A DNA stretch of 64,000 nt from contig NZ_JAVDYC010000001.1 in the NCBI RefSeq assembly GCF_031458255.1, forward strand, positions 5,465,001 to 5,529,000, in the 5' to 3' direction. The notes below the pieces were generated by a model. That model was not told the origin of the DNA and made no database searches. It saw nothing but the letters and a program-made list of their open reading frames with translations. This DNA is from Catenuloplanes niger (GTDB taxonomy: Bacteria; Actinomycetota; Actinomycetes; Mycobacteriales; Micromonosporaceae). Position 1 is the first letter of the stretch, and the number at the start of each line of letters is the position of its first letter. This document shows positions 35,213 to 43,119 of the stretch, one piece after another. A program made the position numbers and the translations under genes.

Positions 35213-36211
35213 TCAGAAGCTCTCGATCGTGAGGGACGTCTGCGGCTGGACCGGGGTGTGGTTGTCGCTGGCCAGGTAGTCCCAGGCGGCCATGGCGATC
35301 ATGGCGCCGTTGTCCGTGGACCACTTCAGCGGCGGCAGGCAGAGGCGGACGCCGGCCTCGTCGCAGAGCTGGGCGGCGGCGGCGCGCAGCGGCGGGGAGG
35401 CGGCCACGCCGCCCACGATGACCAGCGAGGACGACGGGTACGCCGCCAGCGCGCGGCGGCACTTGGCGATCAGCACGTCCATGCAGGCGGCGACGAAGGA
35501 GGCGGCGACGTCCTCGACCTTCCAGCCCTTCTCGGCCTCCAGGTAGCGCATCACGGCGCTCTTCAGGCCGGAGAACGAGAAGTCCAGGCCGTGGTTGATG
35601 ACCGGGCGCGGGAACGGGATGTTGGGGATGCCGGCGCCGGCCATCCGGTCGACGACGGGGCCGCCGGGGTAGCCGAGGCCGAGCATGCGGGAGACCTTGT
35701 CGTAGGCCTCGCCGACGGAGTCGTCGAGCGTGTTGCCGATCAGCTTGATGTCGGACGGCCCGTTCATCCGGGCGAGCAGCGTGTGGCCGCCGGAGACCAA
35801 CAGGATCATCGCGGGGAACTCGACGCGTTGCTCCTCCAGGTCGGCGCTGCGCAGGTGGCCGCGGAGGTGGTTGACGCCGACGATCGGGACGTTCCAGCCG
35901 GCGGCCAGGCCGGACGCGGTGTCCAGGCCGACCATCAGCGAGCCGATCAGGCCGGGACCGCGGGTGACGCCGATCGCCTCCAGCTCGCGCGGGTTGACGC
36001 CGGAGTCCTCCAGCACCATCCGTACCGTCGGAATGATCTTGTCGATGTGGGCGCGGCTGGCGACCTCGGGGTAGACGCCGCCGTAGCGGTTGTGGATGAG
36101 CACCTGCGACGCGACCGCGGACGCGACCACCTGGCCGCGCTCGTCGACCAGGCCGACGGCCGTGTCGTCGCAGGACGTCTCGATGCCGAGGATCAGGCCG
36201 TTGGACGTCAT
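35213..36211 (-). CDS. tsaD: tRNA threonylcarbamoyltransferase, catalytic subunit
   Basis: TsaD transfers the threonylcarbamoyl group to A37 of ANN-reading tRNAs, acting with TsaB and TsaE. The 332-residue protein has the ASKHA fold with VNHLRGH (metal ligands His115 and His119), the nucleotide motif LLVSGGHTLL and FSFSGLKSAV. The start overlaps the TsaC-like gene by 4 bases, so the four genes tsaE-tsaB-tsaC-tsaD on this strand are probably one operon. It is the last of them. Confidence 0.95.
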   Translation of the reverse strand: MTSNGLILGIETSCDDTAVGLVDERGQVVASAVASQVLIHNRYGGVYPEVASRAHIDKIIPTVRMVLEDSGVNPRELEAIGVTRGPGLIGSLMVGLDTASGLAAGWNVPIVGVNHLRGHLRSADLEEQRVEFPAMILLVSGGHTLLARMNGPSDIKLIGNTLDDSVGEAYDKVSRMLGLGYPGGPVVDRMAGAGIPNIPFPRPVINHGLDFSFSGLKSAVMRYLEAEKGWKVEDVAASFVAACMDVLIAKCRRALAAYPSSSLVIVGGVAASPPLRAAAAQLCDEAGVRLCLPPLKWSTDNGAMIAMAAWDYLASDNHTPVQPQTSLTIESF

Positions 36212-36825
36212 GACAGCACCTTCTCGATCTGGTCGGCGGGGATCTGGCCGACGCGCTCGATCCGCGGGGCCGGCAGGTTGCAGTTGACCAGCGTCGACGG
36301 GACGGACTGGCGCGGGCCGCCGTCGAGCACGACGTCGGGCTCGCCGTCCAGCATCGCGAGGATGTCCGGGACCGTCTCCGGCGTCTCCTGCGCGTGCGCG
36401 TTCGCGCTGGTGACGAGCAGCGGGCCGGTCTCGCGGAGGATGGCCAGCAGCGCCTCCTCCTTCGGGATGCGCACCGCGATCTCGTCCCGCCCGGCCAGCC
36501 ACTCCGGCGCGGCGGCCGGGTCGACGCCGAACGCGATCGTGATCGGGCCGGGCGCGAACGCGTCGAGCAGCGTGCGCGCGTCCGCGGTGATCACCACGCC
36601 GAGCGTGGGCAGCTGGTCGACGCCGGCCACCATGATCGGCAGGTTCTTCGCGGCCGGCCGGTTCTTCAGCGCGAAGATGCGGGCGGCGGCCTCGGGACGG
36701 CCGGCCGCGACCGCGAGGCCGTAGACGGTGTCCGTCGGGACCAGCGCGACGCCGCCGGCCAGCAGGCTGTCCCGCGCGGCGGCGACGATCTCGGGCGTCA
36801 CGTCGGTGACGTTCTGCAGGATCAC
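36208..36825 (-). CDS. Second TsaC/Sua5-type threonylcarbamoyl-AMP synthase paralogue
   Basis: The 205-residue protein has the YrdC-domain pocket GGVALVPTDTVYGLAVAAGR, then LKNRPAAKNLPIMV (the K-R-x(3)-K region) and TSANAHAQETPETVPDI. It occupies the site between tsaB and tsaD where rimI normally stands, and is coupled to both neighbours by 4-base overlaps (GTGA and ATGA). Function is likely the same as that of the Sua5 gene at 33307, or a variant with different regulation. No C-terminal Sua5 domain is present, so it is the short TsaC-like form. Confidence 0.88.
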   Translation of the reverse strand: MILQNVTDVTPEIVAAARDSLLAGGVALVPTDTVYGLAVAAGRPEAAARIFALKNRPAAKNLPIMVAGVDQLPTLGVVITADARTLLDAFAPGPITIAFGVDPAAAPEWLAGRDEIAVRIPKEEALLAILRETGPLLVTSANAHAQETPETVPDILAMLDGEPDVVLDGGPRQSVPSTLVNCNLPAPRIERVGQIPADQIEKVLS

Positions 36826-37472
36826 GGAATCTCCCCGGTGAACGGTGGCGTCTGCTCGTTGATCGGGCTCACGAAGTCGGCGGGTGCCCAGTCGGCGTCG
36901 GCCGGCGGGGACACCGTGAGCGTCCAGGTGGCGAGCGAGGACGGGACCTCGACGCCGCTGTCGGTCACGTCGACGCCGGTCAGCAGCGCGCGGGCCTGGT
37001 CGCGGAACGCGCCGGCCAGGATCAGCGCGGAGTGCGACGCGCGGACCGTCTCGCAGATCGACGTCAGCTTGTCGTGCCGCATCAGCGTCGCCTTGCCGTG
37101 CTCGTAGACGGCCGCGTAGACGTTGCCGGCCCCCGCGTTGCGCAGGCAGAGCACCGGCCGGTCCGGCTCCGGCGCGGCGGTGAACGCGAGCACGCGCAGC
37201 CCGTGGATGCCCACCACCCGGCGGTCGAGGCTGAAGCCCAGGCCGTTCGCGTACGCCACACCGGCGCGCACCGAGCTGAGGTTGCCCGGGCCGAGGTCGA
37301 CCGCGATCAGCTCGATGTCCGCCGGGGTCCGCCCGGCCGCGGCGAGCGCGGTCTCGACCAGGCCGCCGATGCTGGTGAAAGACGGGTCGTCGCGCCTGAG
37401 GACGGTCTCCGCACCGTCCAGCGTGACGCCGTAGTTAATCGACGATGTTTCGATCGCCAGCGTGAGACCCAT
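36822..37472 (-). CDS. tsaB: tRNA threonylcarbamoyl modification protein TsaB
   Basis: TsaB is the inactive ASKHA paralogue that scaffolds TsaD and TsaE. The 216-residue product starts MGLTLAIETSSINYGVTLDG and contains LGPGNLSSVRAGVAYANGLG and GRTPADIELIAVDLGPGN. It overlaps the end of tsaE by 38 bases and the TsaC-like gene by 4 bases, consistent with a compact operon. Confidence 0.9.
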   Translation of the reverse strand: MGLTLAIETSSINYGVTLDGAETVLRRDDPSFTSIGGLVETALAAAGRTPADIELIAVDLGPGNLSSVRAGVAYANGLGFSLDRRVVGIHGLRVLAFTAAPEPDRPVLCLRNAGAGNVYAAVYEHGKATLMRHDKLTSICETVRASHSALILAGAFRDQARALLTGVDVTDSGVEVPSSLATWTLTVSPPADADWAPADFVSPINEQTPPFTGEIP

Positions 37473-37950
37473 GGGTGTCCTTCGAGATAGCGGCGTGCAG
37501 GTCGCCGAGCGCGGCGGTCCACCGGTCGCAGGTGGCGGAGAACGTCAGGGAACGGCCGTCGGCCTCGTCGGTGGCGACGAACGAGATCGCGAGGTGACAG
37601 GGGAACTCACCGGCGATCTTCTCGCCCCACTCGATCAGGCTGATCGCGTCGTCCTGGTACTCCGCCAGGCCGAGGTCGCGGTACTCCTCCACGTCCGCCA
37701 GCCGGTAGCTGTCCACGTGCAGGATCCGCGACTGCTTGGTCGCGTAGAACTGCGCGAGCGCGAACGTCGGGCTGGTGACCGGGTCGGTGGAGCCCAGTGC
37801 CTCGGCGACCGCCTTGACGAACGTGGTCTTGCCCGCGGCCAGGTTGCCGCTCAGCAGCACGATGTCGCCGGGCCTCAGCCGATCGGCGAGCGCGGCGGCG
37901 ATCAGCGCTGTCCGGGCCGGCGAGCCGGAGACGACACTGAATGACTCCAT
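37435..37950 (-). CDS. tsaE: tRNA threonylcarbamoyl modification ATPase TsaE
   Basis: TsaE is a small P-loop ATPase that drives turnover of the TsaBD complex. The 171-residue protein has Walker A SGNLAAGKTTFVKA, the switch TSPTFALAQFY and the Walker B-like HVDSYRL. ATG at 37950 is preferred over one 15 bases upstream because GGGGGAT precedes it. A TAGGCT box at 37984-37989 is a plausible -10 for the operon, with a leader of about 28 bases. It is the first gene of tsaE-tsaB-tsaC-tsaD. Confidence 0.92.
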   Translation of the reverse strand: MESFSVVSGSPARTALIAAALADRLRPGDIVLLSGNLAAGKTTFVKAVAEALGSTDPVTSPTFALAQFYATKQSRILHVDSYRLADVEEYRDLGLAEYQDDAISLIEWGEKIAGEFPCHLAISFVATDEADGRSLTFSATCDRWTAALGDLHAAISKDTHGSHAGDRNIVD

Positions 37951-38067
37951 ATACAGATCCCCCAACTGCGAGATAGGCAGACAAGCCTAGTCCGGCCGAA
38001 GAGGATCTTCACACCCGCCATACCGGGGTCCACCAGGTGAGGTGGGGCGCCGCGGAAGCCCGGCCGT

Positions 38068-39537
38068 TCAGGACGGCCGGGAGGACCGGGCGATGTTGCG
38101 CGCCATGCCGCCGAAGACGATGGCGTGGAACGGGAAGACGGCCGCCCAGTAGGCGTGGCCGGCCAGGCCGTGCGGCAGGAAGACCGCGCGCTGCCGGTAC
38201 GTGGACGTGCCGTCCGGGCCGGGGTCGGCGTACATCTCCAGCCAGGCGCGGCCGGGCAGGCGCATCTCGGCGCGCAGCCGCAGCATGCGGCCGGGCACGA
38301 TCTCCTCGACCCGCCAGAAGTCCAGTGCCTCGCCGACGTAGAGGCGGTGCGGGTCGCGGCGGCCGCGGCGCAGGCCGACGCCGCCGGAGAGCGTGTCCAG
38401 CCAGCCGCGGGCGGACCAGGCGAGCGGGAACGAGTACCAGCCGTTCTCGCCGCCGATGCCCTCGATCACCCGCCAGAGCGCGTCCGACGGGGCGCCGACC
38501 GGCTGCTTGCGCACGTCGGTGTAGACGCTGCCGCCGGCCCAGGCCGGGTCGGTGGGCAGCGGTTCCGCGGCCGCGTCCCGGCCGGCCGCGCCGGTCCACC
38601 GGGTCTCCACCTGCACGTCGCGCAGCTTGGCCAGCGCGAGCCGGACCGCCTCGTCGAACGGGGTCGGCTCCCACCGGGAGAACTCCGAGATGTCGTTCTC
38701 GTGCGCGACGGCGTCGTGGATCAGGCTCTCCACCAGCGGCCGGGCGATCGCGTTCGGGACCGGGGTGATCAGGCCGACCCAGTGCGCGGACAGCCACGGC
38801 GTGAGCAGCCGCACCGGGAACAGCCGGCGGCGGGGGAGCCCGGCCACCGCGGCGTACCGCTGCATCATCTCCGCGTAGGTGAGCACGTCCGGGCCGGCGA
38901 TGTCGAAGCCGCGGTTGACCTCCGGCGGCAGGCTCGCGGCCTCGATCAGGCGGCGCAGCACGTCCCGTACCGCGATGGGCTGGATCCGGTTGGTGACCCA
39001 CCGCGGCGTGACCATGACCGGCAGCCGCTCGGTCAGGTAGCGCAGCATCTCGAACGACGCGGAGCCGGACCCGATGATCACCGGGGCGCGCAGCACGGCC
39101 GTGGGGACGCCGCTGTCCAGCAGGATCCGGCCGACCTCGGCGCGCGAGCGCAGGTGCGCGGAGTGCACGTCACCGGTGGGGTCCGGTCCGCCGAGGTAGA
39201 CGATCCGCTTGACGCCGGCGCGCGTGGCCGCGTCCGCGAAGTTGCGGGCGGCGACCCGGTCCATCTCCTCGAAGCCGCGCCGGCCGAGCGAGTGGATCAG
39301 GTAGTAGGCGACGTCGACGCCGTCGAACGCCGCGGTGAGCGACTCGGGCCTGCTGACGTCGCCCTCGACGATCTCCACGTCGGATGCCCACGGCACGTCC
39401 CGGAGCCGGTTCGCGTGCCGGGCCAGGCAGCGCACCCGGAACCCGGCCGCGGCCAGGCGCGGGGCGAGGCGCCCACCGATGTATCCGGTGGCGCCGGTGA
39501 CCAGGCAGAGCGCGTCCTGTGGCATGAGAACCATCAT
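38068..39537 (-). CDS. NAD(P)-binding SDR with C-terminal DUF2867 domain
   Basis: The 489-residue protein has an N-terminal extended short-chain dehydrogenase domain with the cofactor loop LVTGATGYIGGRLAPRL, then RVRCLARHANRLRDVPWA (NADP-specific Arg) and VAYYLIHSLG. A C-terminal DUF2867-type domain follows from about residue 330 (GGENGWYSFPLAWSARGWLD, VGEALDFWRVEEI). Such fusions occur widely in actinomycetes and are predicted reductases of quinone-like or lipid-like compounds, but no substrate is known. ATG at 39537 has GGGGG upstream. It precedes tsaE on the same strand, with 117 bases between. Confidence 0.85.
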   Translation of the reverse strand: MMVLMPQDALCLVTGATGYIGGRLAPRLAAAGFRVRCLARHANRLRDVPWASDVEIVEGDVSRPESLTAAFDGVDVAYYLIHSLGRRGFEEMDRVAARNFADAATRAGVKRIVYLGGPDPTGDVHSAHLRSRAEVGRILLDSGVPTAVLRAPVIIGSGSASFEMLRYLTERLPVMVTPRWVTNRIQPIAVRDVLRRLIEAASLPPEVNRGFDIAGPDVLTYAEMMQRYAAVAGLPRRRLFPVRLLTPWLSAHWVGLITPVPNAIARPLVESLIHDAVAHENDISEFSRWEPTPFDEAVRLALAKLRDVQVETRWTGAAGRDAAAEPLPTDPAWAGGSVYTDVRKQPVGAPSDALWRVIEGIGGENGWYSFPLAWSARGWLDTLSGGVGLRRGRRDPHRLYVGEALDFWRVEEIVPGRMLRLRAEMRLPGRAWLEMYADPGPDGTSTYRQRAVFLPHGLAGHAYWAAVFPFHAIVFGGMARNIARSSRPS

Positions 39538-39565
39538 TGCCCCCGAACGGCGTGCTAAACGGACC

Positions 39566-39571
39566 TAGACT
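39566..39571 (+). promoter_or_regulatory. Candidate -10 box for glyA
   Basis: TAGACT, identical to the hexamer in front of atpC, lies 110 bases before the glyA start. No good -35 sequence is visible at the usual distance. Confidence 0.3.
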
Positions 39572-39680
39572 CGGGTTCTGGCCTGCCGGTGAGAGCGGGG
39601 TGCGGCATGAACGAGCTTGCGAGTGGATCATCGGCTCAGTGCCGACCACCGCGGAACCGCGGCGTGCGGAGAGGCCCGGC

Positions 39681-40973
39681 ATGAGCGAGACCTTCTGGGG
39701 CCCGGACTTCGACGCCCTGCACGAGACCGATCCGGAGCTCGCCGAGGTGCTGCTCTCCGAGCTGCACCGGCTGCGCGACGGACTGCAGCTGATAGCGAGC
39801 GAGAACCTGACGTCGCCCGCCGTGCTGGCCGCGATGGGCTCCACGCTGAGCAACAAGTACGCGGAGGGCTACCCGGGGCACCGGTACTACGGCGGGTGCG
39901 GCCCGGCCGACCGGGCCGAGGAGCTGGCGGTGAGCCGGGCGAAGGATCTGTTCGGCGCGGACCACGTGAACGTGCAGCCGCACTCCGGCGCGTCCGCGAT
40001 CATGGCGGCCTACGCGGCGCTGGTGCAGCCGGGCGACCCGGTGCTCGCGATGGACCTGCCGCTCGGCGGCCACCTCACGCACGGCAGCAAGGTCAACTTC
40101 TCCGGCAAGTGGTTCAACCCCATCGGCTACGGGCTGCACCGCGACACCGAGCTGATCGACTACGACGAGGTCCGCGACCTGGCCCGGGTGCATCGGCCCC
40201 GCATGATCATCTGTGGCGCCACGGCGTACCCGCGGAACATCGATTTTCGGGTCTTCCGCGAGATCGCGGACGAGGTCGGCGCCTATCTGATGGTCGACGC
40301 GGCGCACTTCATCGGGCTGGTGGCCGGCCGGGCGATCCCGTCCCCGGTCCCGCACGCGGACGTGGTCTGCGCGACCACCCACAAGGTGCTGCGCGGCCCG
40401 CGCGGCGGCATGATCCTCTGCCGGGAGGGGCTGGCCGCGCGGATCGACAAGGCGGTCTTCCCGTTCACCCAGGGCGGGCCGCTGATGCACGCGGTCGCGG
40501 CCAAGGCCGTCGCGTTCCGCGAGGCCCAGATGCCCGAGTTCCAGGGGTACGTCAGGCAGGTGGTCAGGAACGCCCAGGCGCTCGCGGCCGGCCTGGACAC
40601 CGAGGGCGCCAGGTGCGTGACCGGCGGCACCGACACGCACCTCGCGGTCGCCGACCTCACCGCGCTCGGCGTCACCGGCCGGGACGCGGAGGAGCGCTGC
40701 GACCTGGCCCGGATCACGCTCAACAAGAACGCGATCCCGTACGACACGCAGAAGCCCACGGTCGCGTCCGGCATCCGGATCGGCACCGCCTGCATCACCA
40801 CACAGGGGATGGAGGAGGGCACCTCACGGCAGATCGCGGGACTGATCGGCCGCGCCGTGCGGTCCGACCCGGGCACCGCGGCCGGGCTCGCCGCGCTGCA
40901 CGAGGTTGCCGACGAGGTCACCGCGCTCGTCCAGCGGTTCCCCGCCTACGCCCGGCCGGCTCCGGCGCTCTGA
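39681..40973 (+). CDS. glyA: Serine hydroxymethyltransferase
   Basis: SHMT interconverts serine and glycine with tetrahydrofolate, feeding one-carbon metabolism. The 430-residue protein has the PLP Lys at residue 235 in ATTHKVLRGPRGGM, the dimer motif YAEGYPGHRYYGGC and GASAIMAAYAALVQPGD. GGAGAGG at 39668-39674 supports the ATG at 39681 over possible upstream starts. Its last 150 bases are antisense to the open frame of the TerC gene. Lys, Asp and Tyr contacts appear normal, so an active enzyme is expected. Confidence 0.95.
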   Translation: MSETFWGPDFDALHETDPELAEVLLSELHRLRDGLQLIASENLTSPAVLAAMGSTLSNKYAEGYPGHRYYGGCGPADRAEELAVSRAKDLFGADHVNVQPHSGASAIMAAYAALVQPGDPVLAMDLPLGGHLTHGSKVNFSGKWFNPIGYGLHRDTELIDYDEVRDLARVHRPRMIICGATAYPRNIDFRVFREIADEVGAYLMVDAAHFIGLVAGRAIPSPVPHADVVCATTHKVLRGPRGGMILCREGLAARIDKAVFPFTQGGPLMHAVAAKAVAFREAQMPEFQGYVRQVVRNAQALAAGLDTEGARCVTGGTDTHLAVADLTALGVTGRDAEERCDLARITLNKNAIPYDTQKPTVASGIRIGTACITTQGMEEGTSRQIAGLIGRAVRSDPGTAAGLAALHEVADEVTALVQRFPAYARPAPAL

Positions 40974-41936
40974 CCGCCGCTCCTGCCGGGTGGCGAGCAG
41001 GCTGGTCGCGGTCACCGCGGCCAGCACCACCACGATCACGCCGAGCGACAGCACGGTCGGGATCTCCGGCACCCACGACCAGATGCCGTGCGCCCAGTGC
41101 AGCACCAGCTTCACGCCGATGAACGCCAGGATGACGCCGAGGCCGTAGTTGAGGTGCCGCAGCCGGCCCAGCGCGTCGTGCAGCACGAAGTAGAGCGCGC
41201 GCAGGCCGAGCAGCGCGAACGCGTTCGTGGCGAGCACCAGGTAGGGATCCTCGGTGACGCCGTAGACGGCCGGCACCGAGTCGACCGCGAACACGATGTC
41301 GGTCATGAAGATCGCGGTGACCACCAGCGCGGCCGGGGTCAGCGCGCGCCGCCCGTCGACCCGGGTGACCAGCTTGAAGCCGTCGTACTCGGTGGTCACC
41401 GGGAGCCAGCGGCGCAGCATCCGGACCGTGCGCATGTTCTCGACGTCGATCGTCGCCTCCGGACCCTCGCCGGCCTCCCGCAGCACCCGGATCGCGGTCC
41501 ACACCAGCACGGCGCCGAACAGCAGGAACACCCAGGTGCCGGTGGCCAGCGCACCGGCGCCGAGCGCGATGAAGACGGCGCGCAGGACGAGCGCGCCGAC
41601 GATGCCGTAGAGCAGTACCCGCTGGGCGAGCGCGGGCGGCACCGCGAACGAGGCCAGCAGCAGCATGAAGACGAACAGGTTGTCCACCGACAGCGACTTC
41701 TCCACCACGAAGCCGGTCAGGAACTCGATCGCGGGCGTGCCGCCGTACACCCACCACAGGAAGCCGAAGAAGACGAACGGGAGCGCGAGGTAGAACGCGG
41801 TCCAGCGGAGCGCCTCGCCCATCGCCACCTCGTGCGGGCGGCGGGTGAGCCAGACGTCCACCGCGAGCAGGGCCAGCAGCCCGGCGATGGTGGCGGCCCA
41901 GAGGCCGGGGGACGCGATCGAGTCGAGAGGGTGCAC
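40824..41936 (-). CDS. TerC-family membrane protein (Mn2+/metal exporter type)
   Basis: The 370-residue protein has eight or nine membrane helices and the two TerC metal motifs, VEKSLSVDNLFVF and FMTDIVFAVDSVPAV, plus GLGVILAFIGVKLVLHWAHG. TerC/Alx-type proteins export Mn2+ and help metal loading of exported proteins. GTG at 41936 has GAGGAG 5 bases upstream. The leader resembles a yybP-ykoY manganese riboswitch. The frame continues through a charged tail into the antisense strand of glyA, so the two genes overlap by 150 bases at their 3' ends. Whether the final 50 residues are real product is unclear. Confidence 0.9.
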   Translation of the reverse strand: MHPLDSIASPGLWAATIAGLLALLAVDVWLTRRPHEVAMGEALRWTAFYLALPFVFFGFLWWVYGGTPAIEFLTGFVVEKSLSVDNLFVFMLLLASFAVPPALAQRVLLYGIVGALVLRAVFIALGAGALATGTWVFLLFGAVLVWTAIRVLREAGEGPEATIDVENMRTVRMLRRWLPVTTEYDGFKLVTRVDGRRALTPAALVVTAIFMTDIVFAVDSVPAVYGVTEDPYLVLATNAFALLGLRALYFVLHDALGRLRHLNYGLGVILAFIGVKLVLHWAHGIWSWVPEIPTVLSLGVIVVVLAAVTATSLLATRQERRSERRSRPGVGGEPLDERGDLVGNLVQRGEPGRGARVGPHGAADQSRDLP

Positions 41937-41944
41937 GGCAACTC

Positions 41945-42062
41945 CTCGAACGTTCACCGTCCGAGGTCTCCCCCACCCGCCGCTTCGCGGGCGGCCCGCC
42001 GGGGACCCTGTCGGAGGATCCGTACTGACCGGCGTGCGCTTGTCGGGGTACTCCCCTCGCTG
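41945..42062 (-). ncRNA. yybP-ykoY-type manganese riboswitch upstream of TerC
   Basis: Read on the minus strand, the leader has GGGGAGTACCCC near its 5' end (about 42058-42046) and GGGGGAGACCTCGGACGG near its 3' end (about 41975-41958). The yybP-ykoY class is defined by two such internal loops, roughly GGGGAGUA and GGGGAGGC/ACC, which jointly bind Mn2+. A GC-rich extension hairpin (CCGCCCGCGAAGCGGCGGG) lies between. The ribosome site of terC follows immediately, so control of translation initiation is likely. TerC genes are a classic target of this class. Confidence 0.75.
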
Positions 42063-42067
42063 CGTCG

Positions 42068-42122
42068 ATGGTAACCGTTTCGACCGGGCTGAATGGTAAC
42101 CAGATCGCGCGATATTGGTTAC
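42068..42122. promoter_or_regulatory. Repeated GGTAACC sites upstream of terC
   Basis: ATGGTAACC occurs at 42068-42076 and again at 42093-42101, 25 bases apart, followed by an inverted GGTTAC at 42117-42122. The spacing and symmetry suggest protein-binding sites in the promoter region shared by the TerC gene and the small membrane protein gene. Confidence 0.35.
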
Positions 42123-42152
42123 GCTCGGTGGAGAGGTCGATCGGAGGTGGCG

Positions 42153-42257
42153 ATGATGCTGCTCGACGTTCTGGTGGCCGTATTCCTGCTGCTCTGCCTC
42201 GGCATCAGCTGCGCGGCGGTGTCCTCCGGGCACGGGATGCACCGGCGGCACCGGTAG
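42153..42257 (+). CDS. Very small membrane protein (34 residues)
   Basis: A short gene encodes MMLLDVLVAVFLLLCLGISC followed by AAVSSGHGMHRRHR. It has one membrane helix and a basic, His-rich tail. GGAGG at 42143-42147 lies at good distance from the ATG, which supports real translation. It is divergent from terC and 50 bases upstream of the AtpI-like gene. No function is known. Because it is so short, the call rests mainly on the ribosome site and the clean hydrophobic segment. Confidence 0.6.
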   Translation: MMLLDVLVAVFLLLCLGISCAAVSSGHGMHRRHR

Positions 42258-42307
42258 GGGCCGGTATTCTCGCTGGCCGAGGGCGGGTGCCGAGGGCTGG
42301 GGAGACG

Positions 42308-42709
42308 ATGATCGTTCGGTTGGGTCACATCTGGTGGCCGCTGGCCGCGACCACGGTGCTGGCCGTGGTGCTCGCCGTGGTGGGCCGGGTGGTCGACGAC
42401 GGCCCCGGCCTGCTCGGCGCGCTGCTCGGCGTGGGGCTGCTGACCGGTGGCTACCTGGTGTCGAACCTCGCGCTCGCCTGGGCCGACTCGATCATGCCGA
42501 AGCTGGTCCTCACCATCGGGCTGGCCACCTACATCTTCAAGATCACGATGCTCGGCGTGGTGCTGCTGGTCGTGATCGACCAGAACTGGGCCGGCGTGCG
42601 GATGACCGCGATCGGCATGATCTGCACCATGGTGATCTGGATATCCGCGCAGATCTGGTCGTCCGTGCGCGCCACCGCCGCCATACGACCCGGAGTCCTG
42701 TCCGACTAG
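42308..42709 (+). CDS. Membrane protein in the AtpI position (ATP synthase-associated)
   Basis: The 133-residue protein has four membrane helices (for example HIWWPLAATTVLAVVLAVVG and LVLTIGLATYIFKITMLGVV). It stands just upstream of the ATP synthase operon where mycobacteria carry Rv1303-like genes. AtpI proteins help assemble the c-ring. Sequence identity to E. coli AtpI is not evident, so the assignment is mainly positional. GGGGAG precedes ATG at 42308. Confidence 0.65.
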   Translation: MIVRLGHIWWPLAATTVLAVVLAVVGRVVDDGPGLLGALLGVGLLTGGYLVSNLALAWADSIMPKLVLTIGLATYIFKITMLGVVLLVVIDQNWAGVRMTAIGMICTMVIWISAQIWSSVRATAAIRPGVLSD

Positions 42710-42758
42710 GTCCTTCAGGTGACCGTTGTCGGAAATCAGCGAGTCCCCTCCCGGTTCG

Positions 42759-42784
42759 GTGTGACGGGGAGTACGGTGTCACAC
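42759..42784. promoter_or_regulatory. Inverted repeat in the atp operon control region
   Basis: GTGTGAC (42759-42765) and GTCACAC (42778-42784) are perfectly inverted around a 12-base spacer. It lies upstream of the small AtpZ/AtpI-like gene and may be a regulator site. Confidence 0.4.
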
Positions 42785-42807
42785 GATGAGCCGGACCCCC
42801 GCGAGGA

Positions 42808-42828
42808 CCGCACAACTGAGTTGTGCGG
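42808..42828 (+). promoter_or_regulatory. Hairpin in the atp operon leader
   Basis: CCGCACAAC and GTTGTGCGG form a 9-bp stem with a TGA loop, followed by GGGGGTG instead of a T run. It could be an mRNA-stability or attenuation element between the AtpI-like gene and the operon. TATCGT at 42861-42866, 9 bases before the next start, is a possible -10. Confidence 0.45.
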
Positions 42829-42875
42829 GGGGTGAGTCCTAGCTTCCTGCCAGCGACTGATATCGTCGCCGCGTC

Positions 42876-43094
42876 ATGGCCGATGACCCTTCACCCAAAG
42901 CTCCTGAGCCCAACTCCGGGGCCGATGCCGGTTGGTCGGCGGTCGGCTACCTGTTGGGCGGCATGATCGTCTGGGGTGGCGCGGGCTGGCTGCTGGATCG
43001 CTGGCTCGATCTGCCGAACGTGGGACTGCTGATCGGGCTGATCGGCGGCACCGTGGCAGGGGTTTATCTGATCGTGAAGAGGCTGGGCGCGTGA
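42876..43094 (+). CDS. AtpZ/AtpI-family protein
   Basis: The 72-residue protein has two helices with the family pattern YLLGGMIVWGGAGWLLDRWL and LLIGLIGGTVAGVYLIVKRL. AtpZ/AtpI proteins help c-ring assembly or Mg2+/Ca2+ handling. It lies 25 bases before atpB and is clearly part of the operon. Confidence 0.85.
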   Translation: MADDPSPKAPEPNSGADAGWSAVGYLLGGMIVWGGAGWLLDRWLDLPNVGLLIGLIGGTVAGVYLIVKRLGA

Positions 43095-43119
43095 ACGGCC
43101 CCGACCGACGGAGGATGCG

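Noticed and set aside
38068-39537. Two separate genes (SDR and DUF2867)
   Set aside because: The frame is continuous with no internal start signal or frameshift, and this fusion is a known architecture.
39572-39680. Glycine riboswitch upstream of glyA
   Set aside because: The conserved core sequences of that class are not present in the leader.
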